NCBI GenBank assembly: GCA_022801925.1
Contig: JAAWTG010000005.1
Span: 1 to 64,000, forward strand
Direction of reading: 5' to 3'
Length of the DNA: 64,000 bases
From: Clostridia bacterium
Lineage (GTDB): Bacteria; Bacillota; Clostridia; RUG12999
Both the position numbers and the translations under genes were made by a program. Within the stretch, counting starts at the first letter, position 1. Each line of letters opens with the position of its first letter. Shown here piece by piece: positions 58,496 through 64,000 of the stretch. The notes under the pieces are model-generated. The model was given only the letters and a program-made list of their open reading frames with translations, made no database searches and was not told the DNA's origin.

Positions 58496-60253
58496 ATGAA
58501 ACATGATTTTAGTAAAATCCATATTATCAGCGTTACCATGCAGGGATTTAAGCGGTTCAAGGAACCATACGAGGTGAACCTCGGGAAGCTGACCATCGTT
58601 GCAGGCGGCAATGGGCAGGGCAAAACGACCATTGCGGACGCGATTGCCTACGCCTTTTGCGGCACGCCCTTCTGGGGCGAAAAATCCTGCGACCGGCTGC
58701 AAAATCCCGACTGCAAGGAAATGAAGGTGGAGGTGAAGCTGGCGGACGCCGACGGCGTACTGCATACGCTGTCGCGCAGAAAAAGCGGCGGCAGTACCAC
58801 CATCACCTTGGATACATTGCAGGTCAGGCAAACGGATATCAGCGGTATGTTTGCGGAGCGGGATATATTTCTCTCTTTGCTCAATCCGCTGTACTTCATT
58901 GAAAAGATTGCGGCGGACGGCAGGGAGTTTTTGCAGCGATTGCTGCCGCCGGTGAAACAGGCGGAAATTCTGCAACGCCTGAGCGAATCGACAAGGGCGC
59001 TGTTGGAACACGAAAGCCTGCTTGACCCGGACTATTATATGAAACACAAACGGGAGGAAATCAAGCGGCTGGAGGAAGAAACAGTTTATTTGGAAGGACA
59101 GACCGATTTGCTGAAAAAGCAGAGCGCGGAATTGGAAGGCAAGCTGGACGCCGTTTTGGAAAAAGGCGAGGCGCTGACAAAACGCAAGGACGAGCTGGAG
59201 CAAAAGCAGTTTTACAATATTGACGTTGAGGCGCTGAAACGCCGGCAGATGGAGCTTGTGCAGAGCAATTCCGACGATACGCGAAAAAACCTGCTGGCAA
59301 AACAGGCGGAAATCCGGCAGCGGCAGTATGTTTCAAAATTCACGCAGGAGGCGGCAAAGCTGAAAGCGCAGTATGAAGCGCTTGGAAAGCAGTATCAGGC
59401 GCTTGCGGCGAAGATAAAGGAAATCAAGGTCGGGGACGTCTGCCCGGTTTGCCGGACGGAAGTAACCGACAGCAATTACCCGGATATGCTTGCCGCGCTC
59501 AAAAAAGACCTTGCGGCAATCGCGCAGCAGGGCAAGGGCACTGCGGACGCGCTGAAGGAACTGCTGGAGCTGGACAAAAAAAGCCGCGCCAAATTCGCTG
59601 AATTTAAAGCGGATGACTTGAAAAAAGCGGAAGCAGAACTGCAAGGGCTGGACGGCGGCGATTTGTCTGAAATTGCAATGCTGGAGGATCAGATAAAGCT
59701 GGGGAATTTGACCCATGCGGAGTTTGACGAACTGACAGAACTGCAGCGGCAGGCGGACGCCTATGCCAAAGAGGTAGAGATGCTTTGTGAAACCGAGCAG
59801 AACGCAGAGAAAATTGCGGAGCTGGAACAACGGATTGCAGAACACCAAACTTGCAAAACAGAACAGCAAAATCTGATTCACGCTGCCGGAGAATTTGCAG
59901 CGGCAAGAGCGGAAATCACGCTGTCGAAACTGAAAATGGACCATGCGGCAATCAAGCTGTTTGACGTGGTAAAAACCACCGGCGAGGTGAAGAATGTATT
60001 TCAGTTCACCTATGACGGCAAAGACTACCGCTGGCTGTCCAATTCCGAAAAGATGAAGGCGGGACTGGAGGTGTCGGCGCTTTTGCAGCGGCTGACGGGT
60101 CTGGTGTACCCCGCCTATATCGACAATGCGGAGAGTATCACAACTAAACTTGCGCCTTTGGACGGACAAGTAATATTGGCGTATGCCAAAAACTGCCCGC
60201 TTTCGGTGCAGACGTCCATGACCGGGCAGGAGCGAAGCGAGGAGGCGGCGTGA
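58496..60253 (+). CDS. Rad50/SbcC-like ATPase with zinc hook
   Basis: A 585-residue SMC-like ATPase. Walker A GGNGQGKTT is near residues 37-45. Two coiled-coil arms flank a zinc hook CPVC (about residues 317-320). The C-terminal lobe has the signature region NSEKMKAGLEVSALLQRL and a Walker B-like YIDNAESI. Rad50-type enzymes tether and process DNA ends with an Mre11 nuclease, which I do not find here. It is short for Rad50 (usually over 1000 residues), typical of phage and plasmid versions. It overlaps the next gene by one base. Confidence 0.85.
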   Translation: MKHDFSKIHIISVTMQGFKRFKEPYEVNLGKLTIVAGGNGQGKTTIADAIAYAFCGTPFWGEKSCDRLQNPDCKEMKVEVKLADADGVLHTLSRRKSGGSTTITLDTLQVRQTDISGMFAERDIFLSLLNPLYFIEKIAADGREFLQRLLPPVKQAEILQRLSESTRALLEHESLLDPDYYMKHKREEIKRLEEETVYLEGQTDLLKKQSAELEGKLDAVLEKGEALTKRKDELEQKQFYNIDVEALKRRQMELVQSNSDDTRKNLLAKQAEIRQRQYVSKFTQEAAKLKAQYEALGKQYQALAAKIKEIKVGDVCPVCRTEVTDSNYPDMLAALKKDLAAIAQQGKGTADALKELLELDKKSRAKFAEFKADDLKKAEAELQGLDGGDLSEIAMLEDQIKLGNLTHAEFDELTELQRQADAYAKEVEMLCETEQNAEKIAELEQRIAEHQTCKTEQQNLIHAAGEFAAARAEITLSKLKMDHAAIKLFDVVKTTGEVKNVFQFTYDGKDYRWLSNSEKMKAGLEVSALLQRLTGLVYPAYIDNAESITTKLAPLDGQVILAYAKNCPLSVQTSMTGQERSEEAA

Positions 60254-61320
60254 TGGCGTTTGTTTATGAAAAATTCGACATTGCGGAGGTGGCGGCTGCC
60301 TGCGGGATACAATTTTATCCGCAGCAGAAAAATCCCGTGGAAATACGGGCAAACTGTCCGTTTTGCGGCGATACCAAATACCATCTGGGACTTAACCGGG
60401 AGCTGGAACGGTTTCATTGCTTTCGCTGCAAAGAGCACGGCAACAGCGTTTCGCTGTACGCCAAGCTGCACGGAATCAGCAACAAGGACGCATACCATGC
60501 GCTGCAGGACGGTGCGGGCGAGCGCGAATTTGCAATGCCGGAAATCAAAACGGTTTCGCAAACGCCTCTCCGTCCGCTCGCAGAGCGGCATGATGTGTAC
60601 TACGACTTTTTGCAGATGTTAAAATTGCAGCCGGTGCACCGGGAAAAGCTGGCGGAACGCGGATTACACTTTTCGGAAATCCATCGGTTTCTGTATAAGA
60701 GTGTGCCGCTTGACCGCGTGTTCCGGCGTGAGGTGCTGGAAAAGCTGTCGGCCATGCACGACCTGACGGGAATCCCCGGCTTCTACCGGGATTCCCACGG
60801 CGACTGGCAGATGTACCTGAAATCCTGTGGCGGGATTTTTGTCCCGGTCTGCAACAAGGACGGGTACATTCAGGGCTTGCAGATGCGGCTGGATTTGTCG
60901 GAGGAATCGAAAGAAAAGAAATTCCGCTGGTTTTCCGGCAAGCATTTTGAAGGCGGAACTGCGGCAAAGTCGTGGATTCATGTGGTCGGAGATATTATTT
61001 CTGATGAGGCGATATTAACCGAAGGCGCGATGAAAGCGGATATTGCAAGCGTACTGTCCGGCGGACGGCTGTTTATTGCCGTCCCGGGCGTAAACGCTGT
61101 CAGCTTTTTGCCCGAGGCGCTAGAGGAGTTGAAAATTCGGAAGGTATACGAAGCGTTTGATATGGATAAGTGTTACAAGCCAGAGGTAAAAGATGCGCTG
61201 CTTGCATTGCGGTCGCTGATTAAAAGCTGCGGCGCAGAATGCAGGGCATGTTCGTGGAATCCGTATTATAAAGGGATTGACGATTACTGTTATGCAAAAA
61301 TGCAGCAGACAGCAGCCTGA
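60253..61320 (+). CDS. Primase-like protein with CHC2-type zinc finger and Toprim-like domain
   Basis: A 355-residue protein. The N-terminal zinc finger NCPFCGDTKYH ... FHCFRCKEHGNSVS (four Cys) is of the CHC2 DnaG type. Later WFSGKHFEGG and a DUF3854/Toprim-like stretch, ILTEGAMKADIASVLSGGR then VYEAFDMDKCYKPEV, carry the acidic residues. It probably makes primers or acts in replication initiation. I choose the ATG at 60253 over the GTG at 60250 because it forms a TGATG overlap with the preceding stop. The structured element copy C follows the stop directly. Confidence 0.8.
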   Translation: MAFVYEKFDIAEVAAACGIQFYPQQKNPVEIRANCPFCGDTKYHLGLNRELERFHCFRCKEHGNSVSLYAKLHGISNKDAYHALQDGAGEREFAMPEIKTVSQTPLRPLAERHDVYYDFLQMLKLQPVHREKLAERGLHFSEIHRFLYKSVPLDRVFRREVLEKLSAMHDLTGIPGFYRDSHGDWQMYLKSCGGIFVPVCNKDGYIQGLQMRLDLSEESKEKKFRWFSGKHFEGGTAAKSWIHVVGDIISDEAILTEGAMKADIASVLSGGRLFIAVPGVNAVSFLPEALEELKIRKVYEAFDMDKCYKPEVKDALLALRSLIKSCGAECRACSWNPYYKGIDDYCYAKMQQTAA

Positions 61321-61410
61321 AAAATTCACTCATCTTGCACAGCTGTGGCTCGGGGCGGTGCACATAGCACAGCACCCTCGCCTCATCTGCACAATCTAAT
61401 CAAATTTTTC
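61321..61410 (+). repeat. Intercistronic structured element, copy C of three
   Basis: Directly after the primase-like stop: AAAATT, CATCTTGC, a hairpin on GGCGGTGC/GCACAGCACC, CATCTGCACAATCT, AAATTTTTC. Block order matches copies A and B; the hairpin bases differ but still pair. Confidence 0.6.
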
Positions 61411-61457
61411 AGACTTTATTTTGTGCCGTTGGCACGGAAAGGAACGGTTAAAACTTT

Positions 61458-62459
61458 ATGTTACAGGCAGAAAGTTTAATGATTATCAATTCGGAAACGG
61501 GAGAAAAAGAGGAAATCTTGGGAAAATATATGTATTACTCTTTTCCTAAGATGATTGTGAAAGCGGAGAAACTTAACGATATTTGTGCACAGATTGGGTT
61601 TCCGATTGCGGCGTGCGAGATCCCGTCCATGACGGATGCGTTCCGCAGCGCAACAGGCGGTATCTACGATAGGATCGAGGAGACCGTCAGCGATGAAACG
61701 AAAATCTGCAAGATTTATTGCAGGGATAACAAGCGTGTGGAGGCGGATTTTCTCTCCCGCGAGCTTGTGGAGGAAACGCTGTATCAAAGCACCAATGCCT
61801 ACCGTAAGCTTGCCAACATTTCACTGGACAAGCAGAGCGGCGAACTGGTATTGTCCGATGTGGATGATGTTTCTGACAGGGATATCCGCGGGTATTTTGA
61901 ACGGGCGGAGACGCTGTTTGGGATATACCGGGACTGTGTCGGCAACCGCAGCATTGAAACCATGGCGGCAAAGTATGTGGACGGTATGCACGCAATCGGT
62001 ATCTCCGCAAGGGGACACCACTTCTTTATTCCAAAGGCGTACATGCACAAAATCTCGCTGCTGGAGGATTTTCTGGAGCTTTTGGCAAAGGAAAATTTAT
62101 TTACCTATGCGGACGGACGCGACGCAAAGTACATTAGCATCAACTCGATGTATGTGGCGGATGACGCTAAGCAGCGCGGCAAGATGGCGCGGGAGTTTTA
62201 TCAGGATATGGGGCGCGAAATTGAGGAATATCAGCGTCGCATTACCAAGCTGATACAAAACGGCAACAGCAGTCAGAGAATTTTAGACCGCTGGGAATTA
62301 AAATTCCAACGGTTGGAATCCAAAAAACGGGAGTATGAACAAATACTCAAACAGGATTTATCCGGCGTGGATGAAGAGTTTACCATGCTGCGCGATATGT
62401 GCGACCAATACAAGCTGCAGGTGCGCAGCTCGCAGATATTCGGCGTAATGGCAGCGTAA
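61458..62459 (+). CDS. Unknown 333-residue protein
   Basis: A soluble protein. The N-terminal half is alpha/beta (EEILGKYMYYSFPKMIVKAE, ICKIYCRDNKRVEADFLSRE). The middle holds YVDGMHAIGISARGHHFFIP, and the C-terminal third is a coiled coil (QRITKL-like RRITKLIQNGNSSQRI, LESKKREYEQILKQDLSGVD). GGAAAGGAA precedes the ATG. It follows the replication/recombination genes and is ended by a terminator. Similar-sized proteins recur in Clostridial mobile elements as unnamed DUF families; I do not assign one. Confidence 0.7.
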   Translation: MLQAESLMIINSETGEKEEILGKYMYYSFPKMIVKAEKLNDICAQIGFPIAACEIPSMTDAFRSATGGIYDRIEETVSDETKICKIYCRDNKRVEADFLSRELVEETLYQSTNAYRKLANISLDKQSGELVLSDVDDVSDRDIRGYFERAETLFGIYRDCVGNRSIETMAAKYVDGMHAIGISARGHHFFIPKAYMHKISLLEDFLELLAKENLFTYADGRDAKYISINSMYVADDAKQRGKMAREFYQDMGREIEEYQRRITKLIQNGNSSQRILDRWELKFQRLESKKREYEQILKQDLSGVDEEFTMLRDMCDQYKLQVRSSQIFGVMAA

Positions 62460-62483
62460 AAATCTTTGCCACAGAAATTTGCA

Positions 62484-62515
62484 GAGGGTGCGGTATAGCC
62501 GCACCCTCCTGTATT
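62484..62515 (+). terminator. Terminator after the 333-residue gene
   Basis: GAGGGTGCGG pairs perfectly with CCGCACCCTC across a 5-base loop; the tail is CTGTATTTT. Confidence 0.8.
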
Positions 62516-62531
62516 TTGAGGTGGAAACTAT

Positions 62532-62891
62532 ATGGAAATCGAAGTAAAAGTACAGGTGGAAAACGATAAGGAAATGAACAATTGTTTTGAGTTTGATGAA
62601 GTCTTAAATATTCGTTTTTATGAGAAAATCGGAGATAGGCTTTATAAGGCGATAATTCGTTTGCCGGAATGTGAAATAAAATTCAGGGGTGTTACAACCT
62701 TAAAGAAAATCAAGCAAAAAGTGGTTGAAGCACGACCGGATCTTTATCCGATTAAGAGCAAAGTCACTTTTTTGAAGGAAGAGGAGCGTATCATATATGC
62801 GAATAACGATTTTTGGGAGAATGAATATATAGAAAGATATGCCAAGCTGAATAATAGCAAAGTTATAAAAGTGGAGCGTTTAGAGAATTAG
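62532..62891 (+). CDS. Unknown 119-residue protein
   Basis: A lysine- and glutamate-rich protein with alternating beta pattern at the start (MEIEVKVQVEN, NIRFYEKIGDRLYKAIIRLP) and a helical end. GAGGTGG lies 12 bases before the ATG. The base composition is more AT-rich than the operon before it. No domain recognised; the beta-rich start made me consider a ubiquitin-like fold, but there is no C-terminal glycine. Confidence 0.6.
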   Translation: MEIEVKVQVENDKEMNNCFEFDEVLNIRFYEKIGDRLYKAIIRLPECEIKFRGVTTLKKIKQKVVEARPDLYPIKSKVTFLKEEERIIYANNDFWENEYIERYAKLNNSKVIKVERLEN

Positions 62892-62907
62892 AATAAGGAG
62901 GAAGAAA

Positions 62908-63498
62908 ATGCGTAATTTTGATGAAGAATTAAAGGAATTGGGAGTAACCTGCCTGCATGTCGGCGGCAAACTCGAAAAGAAAATGCCGGTGGAGGGAGCG
63001 GTCTTTGAGATTGAGGATTCCATGTGCATGTGTTACATATCCCTGGAAAATCCGACCCGGCAGGAAATTGACGCGGTGCAGAAGCAGGCTGTTGACGTTC
63101 GGCTTACGAGCGTTGACGGCGTCTTGTTTGTTTGTCTGAACATTGGCGGCGTTTTATTCTTTGATATGCCGTTTAATATGTGTTTGTACGACAGATTCAG
63201 ATTGGAAGAGCCTGCCAGACACGGGTTTATTATGCTGATTGTGCTTACAGACCAAAACACAAATGAGATAAAGGCGCTGCGGGGGATTGGCTTTGACGAA
63301 TCGTTCAGCCGCAAGCTGTACGAGCTGTGCCGGAAACAATGGGACGAAGGCGTTGCCGATTACAGTGCAAAGCTGCGAGCCGTCAATGCAAACTATACCA
63401 CCCGGCAGCTTATGCAAAAATGCTGCGCGAGGTTTGTTGCAGATGGAAACAGGCTTTGTTCCTGCGTTCGGGATGAGGATGAGGAGGATGAAATATAA
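62908..63498 (+). CDS. Unknown 196-residue protein
   Basis: An alpha/beta protein: FEIEDSMCMCYISLENPTRQ, RLTSVDGVLFVCLNIGGVLF, FDMPFNMCLYDRFRLEEP, IMLIVLTDQNTNEIKALRGI, then a helical C terminus ending in a run of acidic residues (CVRDEDEEDEI). AAGGAGG precedes the ATG. It overlaps the next gene by one base (TAATG), so the two are coupled. Function not recognised. Confidence 0.65.
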   Translation: MRNFDEELKELGVTCLHVGGKLEKKMPVEGAVFEIEDSMCMCYISLENPTRQEIDAVQKQAVDVRLTSVDGVLFVCLNIGGVLFFDMPFNMCLYDRFRLEEPARHGFIMLIVLTDQNTNEIKALRGIGFDESFSRKLYELCRKQWDEGVADYSAKLRAVNANYTTRQLMQKCCARFVADGNRLCSCVRDEDEEDEI

Positions 63499-63815
63499 TG
63501 GGAAGCACTATTAACAAAAGAATGGAAGAAAAGGTATTTGAAAAGATTGATACAGATTATGTGGATTTCCGTGAGGGAATGCAAGCGTTGGATTCGCTGG
63601 ATGTTTATGACTATGCGTACAAAATTTATGCAATAGAAGAAATCTATGGAGTGCTTACAGAGTCATATGAATTTACCAAATTACAGGCGGAAGCAATATT
63701 AAATTGCAAAGAGAATATTTTTGAAAAAATCTATACGGAATGGATTGATAGAGCCACTTCACAACACGATGCATTTTGTAGCGTAATTGAGAGTGTTATT
63801 GAATCCATGAGTTGA
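63498..63815 (+). CDS. Unknown 105-residue helical protein
   Basis: Acidic and helical: FEKIDTDYVDFREGMQALDS, LDVYDYAYKIYAIEEIYGVL, YEFTKLQAEAILNCKENIFE. GAGGAGGATG precedes the overlapping start. A strong terminator follows. No family recognised. Confidence 0.6.
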   Translation: MGSTINKRMEEKVFEKIDTDYVDFREGMQALDSLDVYDYAYKIYAIEEIYGVLTESYEFTKLQAEAILNCKENIFEKIYTEWIDRATSQHDAFCSVIESVIESMS

Positions 63816-63862
63816 CAAAAAAGGCGTGTGTACGGAAAAATTACCGTATGCGCGCCTTTTTC
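63816..63862 (+). terminator. Terminator before the HU gene
   Basis: AAAAAAGGCG pairs with CGCCTTTTT around a CGG/CCG inner stem; T-rich tail. Confidence 0.8.
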
Positions 63863-63881
63863 TTTTGCATAAAAGTGAAAT

Positions 63882-63910
63882 TTGCATTTTGTCGAAATAT
63901 ATGGTATGAT
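63882..63910 (+). promoter_or_regulatory. Promoter of the HU gene
   Basis: TTGCAT (63882-63887), 17 bases, TATGAT (63905-63910); GAGGGGAGGG before the ATG is the ribosome-binding site. Confidence 0.65.
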
Positions 63911-63944
63911 TATCCGTAAGAAAAGAGGAGGGGAGGGACAGAGA

Positions 63945-64000
63945 ATGAACAAGAGCGAATTGGTAGCGGCTATGGCTGAAAAGGCAAGCCTGTCTAAGAA
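63945..64000 (+). CDS. HU-family DNA-binding protein, 5' end only (runs out of window)
   Basis: The first 18 codons read MNKSELVAAMAEKASLSK, the typical start of HU/IHF-type histone-like proteins (MNKxELIxxxAExxxLSK). The gene continues past the window. HU bends DNA and helps replication and packaging; an element-borne copy agrees with the other replication genes. It has its own promoter and a strong ribosome-binding site. Confidence 0.85.
   Translation, partial: MNKSELVAAMAEKASLSK

Noticed and set aside
1..64000. tRNA, rRNA or integrase genes that would mark a chromosomal integration site
   Set aside because: None seen on either strand by eye; a tRNA scan would be needed to exclude them fully.

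Overview
The window looks like part of a large conjugative element, either a megaplasmid or a plasmid-like integrative element, from an uncultured Clostridia-type Firmicute. The evidence is strong Shine-Dalgarno sites (GGAGG), TTGACA-N17-TATAAT promoters, an SLH-anchored surface protein, a sortase, a RepA_N-type initiator, and PrgI/VirB4/VirD4-type conjugation genes. Nearly every gene lies on the plus strand. I see no rRNA, tRNA, integrase or convincing relaxase.

Layout. 1-1.1 kb: the 3' end of an RHS-repeat gene that stops in a hairpin. 1.2-3.3 kb: parA, parB and a RelE/Gp49-like gene. 3.3-16.3 kb: a surface module with a membrane protein, a sortase, a transglutaminase-like protein, a thioester adhesin carrying 17 Cna-B repeats, a leucine-rich-repeat protein, an Ig-like repeat protein and an SLH anchor. 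16.3-30 kb: the transfer apparatus (VirB2-like, VirB6/TrbL-like, C39-peptidase-like, PrgI, VirB4, VirD4), interrupted by cargo (HicAB, a DUF4143 ATPase, HigBA, Phd/RelE). 30.8-33.5 kb: the RepA_N-type replication gene and helpers. 33.6-35.2 kb: an AlbA_2-domain protein and a nuclease fragment. 35.3-45.6 kb: a long operon with a helicase, AbrB-like protein, DNA clamp, MoxR/VWA pair, SSB and DpnD/PcfM-like protein. 45.6-51.5 kb: an AT-rich cargo island of AAA ATPases and DUF3791 proteins with several non-coding elements. 51.8-61.3 kb: a second long operon with a sigma-like protein, a JAB/E1-like/E2-like ubiquitin-type cassette, a methyltransferase-like protein, Rad52-, Rad50- and primase-like proteins. 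61.4-64 kb: small unknown genes and the start of an HU gene.

The most interesting content is non-coding or combinatorial. (1) A structured RNA family is present in two full copies, each with its own promoter and followed by two terminators, placed upstream of the two long operons; a third copy is divergent. Paired stems differ in sequence but keep pairing, and an antitermination leader is a plausible role. (2) A second structured element occurs three times, each time directly after a stop codon. (3) A stand-alone RNA has two 35-nt repeats that resemble type III (ToxI-like) antitoxins, with no toxin gene. (4) Two inverted copies of a multi-hairpin element resemble IS605/TnpB omega-RNA ends without TnpB. 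(5) A JAB/E1/E2 cassette has no recognisable ubiquitin-like partner. (6) Three adjacent secreted proteins end or begin in the middle of the same Ig-like repeat.

Four genes (adhesin, S1-domain protein, helicase, and probably a small membrane protein) are broken by single-base homopolymer changes, and the MoxR ATPase has an in-frame TAG just after its Walker A motif. This is either decay or sequencing error and should be settled before those genes are called non-functional.
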